Shown here piece after piece: positions 11,845 to 22,484 of a stretch of 64,000 nt of DNA (the stretch's first letter is position 1; every line of letters begins with the position of its first letter). Position numbers and translations under genes: made by a program. This stretch comes from Globisporangium splendens (Eukaryota > Oomycota > Peronosporomycetes > Pythiales > Pythiaceae): the NCBI GenBank assembly GCA_006386115.1, contig VFIW01000070.1:124001-188000 (forward strand), in the 5' to 3' direction. A model generated the notes under the pieces. That model saw nothing but the letters and a program-made list of their open reading frames with translations. It made no database searches and was not told the origin of the DNA.

Positions 11845-12069
11845 CCCTTCAACACGAATGAAAAACCTCCGTGTTCATATGAGCCGAATTGAGGTTTTAT
11901 TTTGAAACGGGTTTTGGTGGTTCAAGTCTCCAGAAAGGCTGGGTTTTTAGCTGCGTATCTGTGCAGCTCTTCACTCACCACGTGGAATGCGTTGTTGCTC
12001 CTCATTTCCGCTTTGACGCCGTCCCAGAGAAGAAGAAGAAACCTCCTGTCTGTTCCTACAACAAACACG

Positions 12070-12486
12070 ATGGAAGCCATCCGCCGCTATCTCAAGGTGC
12101 AGCTGCCGCGCTACCTGAAGGGTCTGCCGCTGCCGCGCACGTTCGCCGGCTTCATGAAGCTCAAGCAGGAGGAGTGGATGTACCTGATGCCGCTGCTCGT
12201 GACCATCGCCGTGCTCTTCTACTCGCTCTTCTTCTCGGGTAAGTCGGACTCGAAGAGCGCCAAGGCGTTCCGCGTGAATCGCCAGGTCAAGTTGGAGAAG
12301 GAGAAGGTGGTCGACTTCCTCGACGTGCCCGAAGTCGAAGACCTCGTGAACAAGGGCAAGGGCAAGTGCCTCGTGTGCCGCTGCTGGAAGTCCAAGAAGT
12401 TCCCGTTCTGCGACGGAAGCCACGTCAAGCACAACAAGGAGACCGGAGACAACGTCGGCCCGCTCGTGATCCAGGAGAAAAAGTAG
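12070..12486 (+). CDS. CISD: CDGSH iron-sulfur domain protein (mitoNEET/Miner1-like)
   Basis: This is a 138-residue protein starting at the ATG at 12070 (MEAIRRYLKVQLPRYLKG). One transmembrane span lies at about residues 40-57 (WMYLMPLLVTIAVLFYSLF). The C-terminal CDGSH domain has the 2Fe-2S ligand set CRCWKSKKFPFCDGSH, i.e. C-x-C-x(8)-P-x-C-D-G-S-H, with the usual three cysteines and one histidine. The family sits in outer-mitochondrial or ER membranes with the cluster in the cytosol and acts in iron and redox homeostasis. The order (N-terminal anchor, then CDGSH) and length match CISD1/CISD2. The gene has one exon. Upstream in-frame codons to 11902 lack a better start. Confidence 0.93.
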   Translation: MEAIRRYLKVQLPRYLKGLPLPRTFAGFMKLKQEEWMYLMPLLVTIAVLFYSLFFSGKSDSKSAKAFRVNRQVKLEKEKVVDFLDVPEVEDLVNKGKGKCLVCRCWKSKKFPFCDGSHVKHNKETGDNVGPLVIQEKK

Positions 12487-12615
12487 AGTTGCCGTGTAAA
12501 TATAACGAAAGTGAGTGTTGATCGCGTTTAATGGCTTGTATGGTGAGCGCCTAAGGATGCGATGCACCTATCGACTACGGCATCTTTTTCACATTCATGA
12601 AATGCATTTTCCTGT

Positions 12616-14216
12616 TTATGAAGGCAGAATAATAATAGCAACGCAAGAGGAGCATTTGCGGTTCGTTGCCTGTCCTGAGCACGTCCGAAAGATGCAAATG
12701 ATCGGGTCGTGAGACACACTGCGAGCATCTTGAACTGTGCATTGAAGCAAAGGCTCCTGGCGAGTTTCGAGTGTCGAAAGCAGAGCGTACTGAAATTGGG
12801 GTGCCAAGCAGTTGGCTGATCGCGAACTGGGAAGTAGCATCTTAAACCACTTGATGATTGCAACTGACTTAGTAGCATTCTCGCGTGGAGCAACCCATGA
12901 CTGCAATACTCGCGCGCCGTGGCGCCATCCCCAGTTTCGACCAGTAGCTCCATGATCGTGGCCGCAAAGAACTCACTCAAGGAACCATAGCGGTTTCTCT
13001 GCTCGACGCGCTTCATGAACGTTGTCAACGCTTTGACCGTCAGTGGCCGCTGAGAGTTGGTTTGGAACGACATCACGACGGTATCCACGCCGATGTGCTT
13101 AAAGCAGAGATCCAGGTCGCTCGCGCACGGCCACACGATGAGCGCGTAGCGGCAATACTTGATGCTCTTGGTTGCGCTCTCGTTGCCAAAGTAGCCTTCA
13201 TACGTATTGGGGCCCGACTTGCCCCACAACTCACGCATTGACAGTTTGTCCGGATTCGGTAATGGGAACAGTTTTCTTTTGCTGTGGTAGTTGTGCTCGC
13301 CGTCGCCCAAGGGTGTCCCCGTCATCGTGTGCCCCTTGCGAACGCGTTCGCTTCTATCGCTTTCTTCCCACGCGCCATACCGACGGTCGCGGCTGCAGCT
13401 GGCGTCGTATATTAAACTCGTGCGCGACCTTGGCGACGTAAATTTGCAGCTTACGCTTCGCGTCCGACACCATCGCGTTGGCATTGTGGAGTGCTCGGAA
13501 CCGGCCGTGGACATTGCCCTCGAGGGCATCGCAGCCGCGCTCCGTGATGCTTTTACCGGTGTGTTCGTGCTAGAAGAAGAGTGTGAACGGCGTCTCGACT
13601 TGCTGCATGGTTTCAGCGAGCGCATGGACACTGCTTTCACTGTTTTGCCTTCTCTCAAGGTGACACATTTCTGGCGGCAAGCAAGTGGAATAAACGAGCA
13701 CGAGACGGTACCCGCGCGTGACTTGTTCGAGCGCATGCTCCGCATCCGCGTAGTGCACAGCGTAGTGGTTGGCGAACGCTGCTGTGTCATCTGCCTTTCC
13801 AAAGTCACGCCGATGTTCCGTGTTTCCCTGGTACACGACAATGTCGCCGCCTTCATTCACTGACGGGAGCTGCACGACCATCGTCGCAATCATGCCGTCT
13901 TCCTTTTCCGTGTCCTTGTGCTTCGCGAAATGACCGCCTCCACACACGAGCAGCTTGTACAGCAGACACTGCAACGGGATGCCTTCGTACCCCAAGCGCT
14001 TGGCCACGACAACCTTCAACTCGTCCATGCCCTTGTTCCACTGCGGATTCGTGACCGAGACCTTACTGGCGTCGAGCTGCCAGCTCTTCCGCACCTGCTC
14101 GTTCACTCGTGTCTCGTAGCCCTTGCCAAACGGAGCCGCGACACAACGTGCAATCAGTGTTCCGAGTCATTTTTTTGTGAGGGGCATGAAGAGATCCGCT
14201 GACGCGAAGTTCTGCG
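12616..14216 (-). pseudogene. Broken 2-oxoglutarate/Fe(II) oxygenase gene
   Basis: A prolyl-4-hydroxylase-type 2OG-Fe(II) oxygenase is recognisable but not readable as one frame. The 14106-13573 part holds the core: HKDTEKEDGM supplies the HxD iron ligands, VQLPSVNEGGDIVVY follows, and GYRLVLVYSTCLPP supplies the 2OG-binding arginine. A TAG at 13570-13572 then interrupts, and the same frame goes on with TGKSITERGCDALEG and KRKLQIYVAKVAHEF. A frameshift near 13400 leads to HTMTGTPLGDGEHNYH and NTYEGYFGNESATKS, and another near 12910 to RVLQSWVAPRENATKS. Upstream, an in-frame TGA (near 14169) separates ASADLFMPLTKK from TLIARCVAAPFGKG. Several independent lesions make a pseudogene likely, although an intron could explain one or two of them. 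Confidence 0.65.
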
Positions 14217-14219
14217 CTT

Positions 14220-15455
14220 CAGACGCGCATAGAAAGACGCCTCTCGAGGCAGCACATCAACGCACCGGCACAGGAGAAAATGGCACAGCATCAAACACCC
14301 AGTTTGGCAGTGCACATTTCTCTCTTCTAGTTGTCTGTTCATTTCTGGATAACCTTTCATAGTTCATATATTATGAGTAGGCAGTAAATGATTGAATGAG
14401 CTATCAAAACTATATGACTTGACGTGATTGCCATCCTGTGAGATATAATGATCTAGTTATAATCTATCGCAACATGTCGTACTGCACAGAGAGCAGTTTG
14501 CACATGCACGACCCTCGATTCCTCGCGCCGATAAACGAGCCACAACTAGCAAAAAAGGCTGTTTCATAGTTGCAACTGCACTCAGAATCAGATCGAAAAA
14601 TGCATTCTAGCCAATAACGTGCTTGTTCACTTTGGAGATAGTTCTAAATCGTCTCTTGTATAGATATTCATCTGTGCTGTCATGCTGTTTGAGAGGTAGT
14701 GGTTGGTGTACTGCAGCAAATCCGATGGCACTCCTATCCCAGACTCTCCAACATCATGCATCCACCCTTCATCTCCTACTCCTTTCTGTCCATCCGCCTA
14801 TCTTCCTATTATACATCGACCTATCCAACACCATACCTTCCACCTTTGAATGGCGCTTTTTGCCTGCGTCGTGGTCATTTCTCCTCTTCAAGACGTGGGA
14901 CACTTGCCCGCCCCATGCACAAAATGGAATATGGAAAGCGCCTCCGTTGGCGGAGACCGTGGATCTGCGGCGCCACTAGTATCGAGACCGCGGGCGGTAT
15001 AGCACGTAGTCTACTGCACGCACGCCACGCCCTTGAGACCGCCACCTCCGCCCAATCCGCCGCTATTGTTCAAGTCCAGCGCGGCAGGAAACCACAAGTG
15101 CGCGCGCGCGGCACTCTCCATTCGCTACAGCCAAAGCGCGCGCGATACTTTGCGATTTGTGGCGTAAGGGTGCGAGGGAGGTCGGACGCCAATATCCTTT
15201 GCTGTCTGTGTGCTTGCGGTGGGTGTATCCACGTGCGCGAGTCGCGGTAAGGGGATCGTGGAGCTCTTGGCTGTTTATGCACGTATTAAATGAATGAATG
15301 CAGTCTGCCACTAATCGGCAGCCAATCTCTGTTTACGCACGTGCAGATCATTCAGTCGCCAAACACGCAGTGGAGGCGCCATCCGGTTTGATTATTGCAG
15401 TGTGCTGTGGCGTGTCCAGCGCTATTGCTGAACGAAAGCCGAGCCGATAGAGAGA
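14220..15455. other. Intergenic, no gene recognised
   Basis: This lies between the oxygenase remnant and the first START-FYVE gene. It is AT-rich to about 14700 and more GC-rich after that, with short open frames on both strands that look random. The right end should hold the START-FYVE promoter. Confidence 0.5.
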
Positions 15456-17741
15456 ATGCCGAAGCAGCGACCGTCGTTCTTCCCTGTGCCCGAGCACCGG
15501 CTGCCGAAGATCCACGTGACGCCCGAGCAACACGAGGAGCTGCGGTCGTACATGCTGCAGATGACGCAGGAGGTGCTGCGCGAGGGTCCGACGTGGGGGC
15601 GCACGAACGTCGGCGCCGCGCTCCACGACAAGTGGAAGCTCGTGTCGTCGACGCGCGACAGCTGCCTCCTCATGAAGAGCTCTGGCAAGAGCTACAGCAG
15701 CTATGACTACCGCAACAAGATGACCGAGAAGGAGTTGAAGCGCAGCACGATGCACACGCCGCCGACCGCGGGTCAGTCGTTCATGGGCCACTCCAAGGTG
15801 CCGTACTCCCTCGAAGACGTCATGACGAGCGCGTACTGCGAGACGACCGAGGAGGCGCGCGCGCGATACGCGACGACCTACGGCTCGTCGTACCTGGACG
15901 GCTGCGTGCTGCAGACGCTCGAGCGCGCGACGATCGAGGACCCGTTCTGGTACCTGGGTTTGAAATGGCTGGCGCTCAAGGCGTCCATGACGAAGCTCGT
16001 GTCGCCGCGCGAGATCGTGTTTGTCGAGCACTCGGGCACCCACGTGCAGCGCGACGGCACACGCATGCTCTATCGCATCCTGCAGTCTGTCAACATTCGC
16101 GGCTACGGCGGCAAGGACTCATACTTCGGTCTCATTCGCGGTCACATCGATGCCGCGTTCGTGTACTGGGCTCACAACGATGACAAAGACAATGGGAATT
16201 CCGAAACCATGAAGCCAAAGCCACCGAGCGCCAATATGTGCGGCAAAGGTCGCGTGCACCTCAAGGGCAGTCTCCCACTGTGGCTCGTGCAGTTCCTCAT
16301 GAATAATCTCTGGGACTTTGAGCGCACACTGAATCCGGACGAGAGCAATAGGAGCAGACTCCATACCGACAGCGAGGGGTACACCAGTAGTCTTAGTAGT
16401 TCGTCATCATCATCATCGGAAAGTCATGACGCCTTCGACATGGCGACGCAGTGGGTCCCGAACGAAGACCGCGCAACGTGCTACGTGTGTCAGCGACCGT
16501 TCCAGCTCGTGCGAAGGCCAAAGCACCACTGTCGCGCGTGCGGCGAGGTGATCTGCAGCGAGTGCACGAGCCATTGTCCGTTGCATGTGCGCCCGCTGCG
16601 TGTCCACAAGCCACGCACGATGTCGCGCCTCGAGTTGCGCAGTCTTGAGGCCATGGAGACCGCGCATCGCAAGCACATGAAGATCCGCGCACCCAAGCAC
16701 AGCTTCGACGCGAGCGTGTCGTATATCACGATGGGTAAAGTGTGCCGCTGGTGCATCGACATGAAGAGTATCATGCGCAGCAACAGCGCCGCGATCCTGG
16801 GCGGAGGCGCATCGTCGATCGAAGACGATTACGATGACGGCAACCTAGAGGAGACCCAAGACATTGTATGGACGCACGACGACGGCGAGAAGCTGCGCAC
16901 GTTAACCCCAGCACAGGACCAATTGGAAGGTGAGGACAAGGCGCAGCGACGACGGAGGCGGCGACAACGAGCACAGAGCGTTGAAGACCATCGTCGGCTC
17001 ATGTTACTGCGCGGCCGCGAGTCGTCACTCACATCGTCCGAGATCCTCGCGATCATCGATAGCAATGGCGACAACGAGGACGACGACCGAGACCTCGGGG
17101 CTACGACACGCGAAGGCGATGGCGACCAGGACGAAGATGATCTTGAGTACCAGCCGGTGCTCACGACTCCACCCATTCCGGTTTTGCTTCATGACGACGA
17201 CAACGATCAGCACGAGCATCGTCTTCGAGACTCGCTCTCGGGCTTCAATCCCGACCACCTCTTTGAGTTTGCCGACCATACGAGCAGCGTCGACGGTGAT
17301 GACAATAGCGTAGAAGAAGCTGACGTCCATGCTTGGGAGCAAGAGACTCCGAGGTCCGAGCCACAGCCTCCAATTCGTCAAAAGAATCGACCGAAAAGCA
17401 GTCGGGATCTGCTTCTGTACAAGCAGCTCGCAGCCTCGGTCTCCGCGTCGTCGGCGCTTTCGTCGCCACTATCACCGCTGTCGACGTCGTCGTCCATCGC
17501 GGACTCGACCGCGTGGCTCGAGCATCAACACCACCAATCTCAAGGACTCCCCGTGTCGCCGACGTGTTCAAAGGCGCTCTCGGCGTCGACACTCTCGAGG
17601 ACCTCGTCGACGACGTCCGTGTGGTCGCGCTCGTGGTCCGAACGCGGCAGTTTGTCCATCCTAGACGTCAAGAACGCGATCGCCGACCACGCGAAGCTGC
17701 TGGACGAGATCAAACGCGAGCGCGATGGCCAGGCGCCGTGA
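15456..17741 (+). CDS. START-domain plus FYVE zinc-finger protein (paralogue 1)
   Basis: This is a 761-residue intronless protein. Residues about 20-290 form a START-like lipid-binding domain (block LKWLALKASMTKLVSPREIVFVE, with SPRE conserved among the paralogues here). Residues about 330-385 are a FYVE finger: WVPNEDRATCYVCQRPF, then the basic RRPKHHCRACGEVICSEC motif that binds phosphatidylinositol-3-phosphate in canonical FYVE domains. An acidic, serine-rich, low-complexity stretch follows (DDGNLEETQDIV, EDDDRDLG). The C-terminal helix (DVKNAIADHAKLLDEIKRER) has counterparts in paralogues 2 and 3. The expected site is endosomal membranes, with a role in lipid sensing or transfer. The start is the ATG at 15456. 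The 3' end converges on paralogue 2 only 87 bases away. Confidence 0.88.
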   Translation: MPKQRPSFFPVPEHRLPKIHVTPEQHEELRSYMLQMTQEVLREGPTWGRTNVGAALHDKWKLVSSTRDSCLLMKSSGKSYSSYDYRNKMTEKELKRSTMHTPPTAGQSFMGHSKVPYSLEDVMTSAYCETTEEARARYATTYGSSYLDGCVLQTLERATIEDPFWYLGLKWLALKASMTKLVSPREIVFVEHSGTHVQRDGTRMLYRILQSVNIRGYGGKDSYFGLIRGHIDAAFVYWAHNDDKDNGNSETMKPKPPSANMCGKGRVHLKGSLPLWLVQFLMNNLWDFERTLNPDESNRSRLHTDSEGYTSSLSSSSSSSSESHDAFDMATQWVPNEDRATCYVCQRPFQLVRRPKHHCRACGEVICSECTSHCPLHVRPLRVHKPRTMSRLELRSLEAMETAHRKHMKIRAPKHSFDASVSYITMGKVCRWCIDMKSIMRSNSAAILGGGASSIEDDYDDGNLEETQDIVWTHDDGEKLRTLTPAQDQLEGEDKAQRRRRRRQRAQSVEDHRRLMLLRGRESSLTSSEILAIIDSNGDNEDDDRDLGATTREGDGDQDEDDLEYQPVLTTPPIPVLLHDDDNDQHEHRLRDSLSGFNPDHLFEFADHTSSVDGDDNSVEEADVHAWEQETPRSEPQPPIRQKNRPKSSRDLLLYKQLAASVSASSALSSPLSPLSTSSSIADSTAWLEHQHHQSQGLPVSPTCSKALSASTLSRTSSTTSVWSRSWSERGSLSILDVKNAIADHAKLLDEIKRERDGQAP

Positions 17742-17808
17742 ACGTACAGCTTTCAGTCTCTCTTTCATATTATTACGTCTCAACTATTTGGTGATGGGTG
17801 GCATTTAC

Positions 17809-17829
17809 TCTCTCTCTCTCTCTCTCTCT
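17809..17829. repeat. CT microsatellite
   Basis: About ten CT units lie between the convergent stop codons of the first two START-FYVE genes; the run reaches the stop codon of the minus-strand gene at 17828. Confidence 0.85.
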
Positions 17830-20254
17830 ATTCCGAGTCGTCATTGGCTGTAGGCGCGTTCGATTCTTGGTTGCTCTGGTTGTGAAGGTTCTTGCTCTTG
17901 TTCTCTTGCTCCTGTGTCTTGGCTGCTGCTATTGCCAGCGACTTCATCGCGGCGTTCACTTCCTCTGGGGAGATTACATCTTTGTGACCCTCGCCCTGCT
18001 GCTTGATCGTGCTGAGCAGCGCCTCCTGCTCGGCGATGGTGCGCTCCATCTTCTCAAAGTTCTCGGGGATCGAAAAAGACCGCTGGCGCGCATCCATGAC
18101 CGGTGGCAGTGGCATTTTCCGTGCATGGCCACCGATGGTCTCCCGCGTCGGCATTCCTGTTGCCGTTGGCGGCAATCCGGTGGCCATAGTGCTGATACTC
18201 TCGCTCTCGCTCTTGCTTTTCAACTGTGCTTCCTGGAGCAGACTGTGCTTGGTGTCCGTGGCCAGCAGGTTGTCGAAGTTGTACGAAGCCTCGCTGCCAT
18301 CAGCGTCGCATTGCTGCTGATTCATGGAAGCTGCTGGAGCTGCTACTTTGGTGTCGTTCTCGTTATCCTCCTCCTCAAGCAGCCGCACGTTGCTGCTGCT
18401 GCGATACGCGTGATGGGACTGCGCGTGCGCGAGGTTCTTTTGCTTTTCACGCGCCATGTGTTCCTGCCGAAGCTTCTCGATCCGCTGTGAGTACGTTTCG
18501 TCGTCCTCAATGTCATCGTCGTCGTCGTCGTCGTCGTCGTCGTCCACCTCGTCGTCGCGATGTACCTGCTCGCCGTCCTCACCTAACTGATTGTCGACGC
18601 CGCCAAAGCCGAGACCCGCGCGCATTTGCTCGTAGTGGCGCATCATGCCCTCGTTGAAGTAGTAATCGCCGACGCCCGCGACCATGGCGCGACGCTCCTG
18701 GCGCGCCGCGAGGATGCATTTCTTGCAAAACTTGAACGTGTTGACGACGGGGAAGCCGTGCTGGTTGGAATCCTCGAGCTTCTTGCTCGCTGGCAGGTTC
18801 TGCAGTGGGAAATGCGCGTCCTTCTCGGCGTCGAATGTCGGCGGCGCCACCAGCGGTAGCGTGACCATGCACTTGGAGCACATGACCTCGCCGCACATGC
18901 GGCAGTGGTGGCGGTGCCGCCGTATGAGCCCAAAGCTCTTGAAGCACACGAAGCACGCCTTGCGCTGGTGGTCGGGCACCCAGCTCGCGGCCGTGATGTG
19001 CGACATCTTGGAGTCCGTGCGCGCCGACGTCGACTGCGCTATGGGCGACGCGATCCACGTGCTCACGCTCGGCGCGTAGCTCTTCGTGTCGTCGCCGCCA
19101 TTATGCGACGGCGAGTAGTCGTGCGGGTACATGAGTCCGTGCTTGGAGATGTACTTGACATCGGCGATGTACTCGATATTCACGATAATAGGCGCAAAGA
19201 GCGACAAGTGCAGATTCGCCATCCAACTGGGCGAGCGGCCCGCGGGGTCCACTTTGCCCTCGGCGAACACCTGCACTTCCTTGGCCTTGGCGTCGAAATG
19301 GTACATGTACACGATGGAGATCTCGGACCGCACAAAGTGCAGATCGCCCTGGTCCGGGATCAAAGGTACGACGTCTTCGCCTACCGAGTGCACGAACTTC
19401 ACGAGCACTTTCTCGCCTTTGGGCGAGATCACGGTCTTGCAGTACTGCACGTACACCGAGTCACGCGGCGACATGATCTTGACGCCGCCCAGCGTGCCCG
19501 TGAGCAGCCACTTTACGCCGAAGAAGTGGAACGCGTCGTCCTCGGTCTGCGTCTCGTACGTCTCGAGGATCGCGGCGTCCAGGAAGAAGTCGCTGAACCA
19601 GAACGCGTTCGCGGCACGCTCGTCGGGCGTCGTCTCGACATAGAGACCGTACTCGACGTCGGCGAGCGTCATGTTGGCCACACGCCCGGTGGCGACAAAC
19701 GGACGGTACGTCGAGATACTCTGATCGCTCCCTGGGCCGTCGCGCCGACGATACACTGCGAGATTCGGCTTGGTCACATGGAGCTTCCATGCCTTGGGGT
19801 CGTCAAAGATACCGCTCGTGCCGTCCCACGCTGCTTGACTCTTCTCGAGCGCCGCGGCGATGCGCATCTCGGCGTATTCCTTCAACGCCTCCTTCTTCTC
19901 CTCAGTCATGAACACGGGCGGCGTGAGGTTCTCGAGCTTCGGCAGGCTCTTGCGCTTGCTCTTGCGCTGCTTGCGGCCGCTCTGCTGCGACGGGTGGAGC
20001 TGGTACTGCTGCTGCTGCTGGAGGCGCGGCGACGGCGACGGCAGGTCCATGTCCAGGTAGATCGGCTCGGACGCGCGATGACCGCCAACGAGGCGACTCG
20101 ACGCCGCCGGCGCGGAGCTTGCGGCAGCCCCACTGGGACGCGGGATGCCACCGCCGCTCGTGGAGGGCACGCCAGCGCTTCTGGACGCTGTGGGCGCTGC
20201 GCCGGCGCCGCTGCCCGTGGCGCTCGTGCGGAACGCGATGCCTGTGGACTCCAT
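17828..20254 (-). CDS. START-domain plus FYVE zinc-finger protein (paralogue 2)
   Basis: This is a roughly 808-residue intronless protein from the ATG at 20254 (MESTGIAFRTSATG). After a low-complexity Ser/Ala/Gln-rich leader, the START-like domain spans about residues 110-360 (FFGVKWLLTGTLGGVK, MSPRDSVYVQYCK). A canonical FYVE finger follows: WVPDHQRKACFVCFKSF, RRHRHHCRMCGEVMCSKC. An eight-aspartate run (coded by a GTC-type triplet repeat near 18510-18545) and an acidic linker lead to a C-terminal helix (FEKMERTIAEQEALLSTIKQ) like those of paralogues 1 and 3. It is closest in architecture to the gene at 24208. The role is probably PI3P-dependent lipid binding on endosomes. The in-frame GTG at 20263 is not used as the start. 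Confidence 0.88.
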   Translation of the reverse strand: MESTGIAFRTSATGSGAGAAPTASRSAGVPSTSGGGIPRPSGAAASSAPAASSRLVGGHRASEPIYLDMDLPSPSPRLQQQQQYQLHPSQQSGRKQRKSKRKSLPKLENLTPPVFMTEEKKEALKEYAEMRIAAALEKSQAAWDGTSGIFDDPKAWKLHVTKPNLAVYRRRDGPGSDQSISTYRPFVATGRVANMTLADVEYGLYVETTPDERAANAFWFSDFFLDAAILETYETQTEDDAFHFFGVKWLLTGTLGGVKIMSPRDSVYVQYCKTVISPKGEKVLVKFVHSVGEDVVPLIPDQGDLHFVRSEISIVYMYHFDAKAKEVQVFAEGKVDPAGRSPSWMANLHLSLFAPIIVNIEYIADVKYISKHGLMYPHDYSPSHNGGDDTKSYAPSVSTWIASPIAQSTSARTDSKMSHITAASWVPDHQRKACFVCFKSFGLIRRHRHHCRMCGEVMCSKCMVTLPLVAPPTFDAEKDAHFPLQNLPASKKLEDSNQHGFPVVNTFKFCKKCILAARQERRAMVAGVGDYYFNEGMMRHYEQMRAGLGFGGVDNQLGEDGEQVHRDDEVDDDDDDDDDDDIEDDETYSQRIEKLRQEHMAREKQKNLAHAQSHHAYRSSSNVRLLEEEDNENDTKVAAPAASMNQQQCDADGSEASYNFDNLLATDTKHSLLQEAQLKSKSESESISTMATGLPPTATGMPTRETIGGHARKMPLPPVMDARQRSFSIPENFEKMERTIAEQEALLSTIKQQGEGHKDVISPEEVNAAMKSLAIAAAKTQEQENKSKNLHNQSNQESNAPTANDDSE

Positions 20255-20691
20255 ACTGCTCACTCGTAGCTTGACGGCAGAACGCCCAAGTCGTAAAGTG
20301 AAGCAAAAAGGTAGAACGGCGATTGTGTTGCTTCTTGCGTATGCGCAGGGGCTGTGCTACTTTTTTGCCTGCTTGCGTGTTGCTGTTGTTGTGCGGTTGT
20401 TGTTTGCTGTGCTTGATGGGGTTGTTGCGGATTTCAGTTCGACGTGTCTGTCGAAAGATGAGGGAGCGCGCTGGCTGCGAAAGGCAGACACAAAAAAGGC
20501 AAGCAGCCCCCTCCCTCTTGCTGACTTGCACTCTGTAGGGAACATCTGGTCAGACAAGCCGCACGCGAACCGGCCGTTGGGAAGGTGTAGTTTTCATACA
20601 TTTATAAAAATCAGTAGCGCCACTATGCGAGTGCTTGATTACAGTTGCAAATGCAACAGCGTTGCATACTGACTGTTTTTATATTGTTTGT

Positions 20692-20720
20692 TTGTGTGTG
20701 TGTGTGTGTGTGCGCGCGCG
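20692..20720. repeat. TG/CG microsatellite
   Basis: A TG dinucleotide run passes into CG units. Alternating purine-pyrimidine of this kind can adopt Z-DNA, but no function is implied. Confidence 0.85.
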
Positions 20721-21844
20721 ACATCCGAGAGAGTAGCAAGAGTGGGCTTGCGCATTTTTGCTGACTTGGCACTTGCTTTGCTTTACATGCATGTGCACAT
20801 TTACACACAATGCAGACAGGACGGCGCTGCGAGTGGTTTATTTTTTTGAAAAATGAGCCTCTATGGTGGCGGGACAACTATCGACGAACTTTTTATAAAA
20901 AGCATAGAAGAAAAAAAAAGAGGTGCTTGCTTCATCCCCTATACACATACATGCCGATTGTGGGCAGATCAAAGTAATAAAATACTATGCACGACAGTGT
21001 GTCGGTAAAAGAGGGTCTCTTTGGCACGCAATTGGACGTTTCGGGGCATAAAACGTACATACTATCGTCCTGTCGTTCCAGTGCTCTTTGATGAGCATGC
21101 TGCTCTCCTGTGCCACTTTTGTGCACATTTGCAAAAATCCAAGTGTGTGTGTGTGTGTGTCGACACGTGTGCGTGTGAAGCAATTGAGCGCGAGTCGCAT
21201 AATTTTAGCATGCATGCGACTTTATAGCTTAGCCGACGGCGTAAATGCATGTCGAGATTCGATCTTCCCATATGTAAAGTACCTACATGCGCGTTTCGCC
21301 TCGAAGCACCACCACCACGCGAGACGATCCAGCCAATGAAGAGTCGCTGTGCGCCTATCCACAAGCGTGTAATAGTGCAACTCCTGCTCACATTCTCCTC
21401 GACTAGTCTGCTCAGCAAGCGGCGGCGTCTCAAATGCTTAAACTTTTAGTAAATGCAACATGTGCGCAAGTTGAATTTGCAGTCAAAGATACCTACGCCG
21501 AGCTGTGTGGTGGTCTCCGACTTGCTTGATTTCATTGAATGCTTCATTTATCAGCAGCAGCCACGCAATGAGTTCTGTTTCAGCGCGATCAAATGGGTTG
21601 CAGTGTTGAACGTCCCTATGTGATTCCTTTTCTGGTTGGAAGGAAGGCAGCGCGCCAGATCCTGAATTTCGATCGCGTCGTGACAGTGATGGATCCATAC
21701 TTGGATGGATCGGGAAGTGGCGGTGCGGATGTCACTTTGAGGACATTTCTCAGTGGCCACAAAAAGTGGAGAGCCTCGCTGCTGCGACGCCGCCGCCGAT
21801 AGGATAGTTCAGCTTGAAGGAGAAGCTCAGGCGAACGACAGATA

Positions 21845-22150
21845 GGCTACTCTTCTCTCTCGCACTTCAGCATCTGCACTTGCGTTCAGTCCACGAGATG
21901 AGTTGGGCTGATCGCTTGTAGAAGTGGCGACCCAATCTGTTTGTGATCTCAGGAAAATGATCGGACGAAGAAGCCAGAGAGACAGAGATCAGATCTTTGG
22001 CTCATGTAAAGAAATCTTTCTTGCAAGAAAGTGCGAATCCAGCCAGTTGGTATCACCTGCAAACAGTGCGCAATGGTTTCCAGACATGCATGAGGTTGTT
22101 GCTTGTTACTCGAATTGAGCCAAAATTTGTCCTCATTGCGTTCGTGTAAT
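21845..22150 (+). repeat. Diverged repeat, member 1
   Basis: The segment shares ordered blocks with 22485-23040: CGTTCAGTCCACGAGA, GAGACAGAGATCAGATCT (GAGACAGAGGTCAGATCT in the other), and a block ending GTCCTCA...TTCGTGTA. Collinear but diverged blocks suggest an old duplicated or transposed element. No coding motif seen. Confidence 0.45.
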
Positions 22151-22484
22151 AACAAGGAAAGGCAACAAAGTTGGCTGCCAACGTCGTTGTTATGTCACTG
22201 GCGTCACCTGCTCACATTTATAATCCGAGTATTCGCAACATAATGCAAATTACTAGTGGCACAGCCACTCGAGAGTCATGGATCCCGAAGCGACGGCAGC
22301 ACGGCGACGTTGAAGGCGGATACGATCTTCCCATAGACGGATGACAAAGCCATGTTGTGACTTGCAGAGCGTTTGAATGCCTATCGAAGGACGTTGTCTC
22401 AACGACTTTGTGAGATACCGACTTCTTCGCAGCAACTGGGTTCTTTAACACCCCGCAAGGTATACTTTCCGCAATGGATAAATG

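Noticed and set aside
12528..13856. Single 442-codon ORF as a complete gene
   Set aside because: Its first 150 codons are an out-of-frame reading of the oxygenase core; only the middle part (TGTPLGDGEHNYH onward) is genuine oxygenase sequence.
18905..20269. 454-codon open frame on the plus strand, antisense to START-FYVE paralogue 2
   Set aside because: It is the complementary frame of a GC-rich gene; its His/Arg/Val-rich composition shows no domain, and the minus-strand product is clear.
20692..21166. TG and CG runs as a regulatory or origin element
   Set aside because: Simple microsatellites; similar runs occur in many places in the window.
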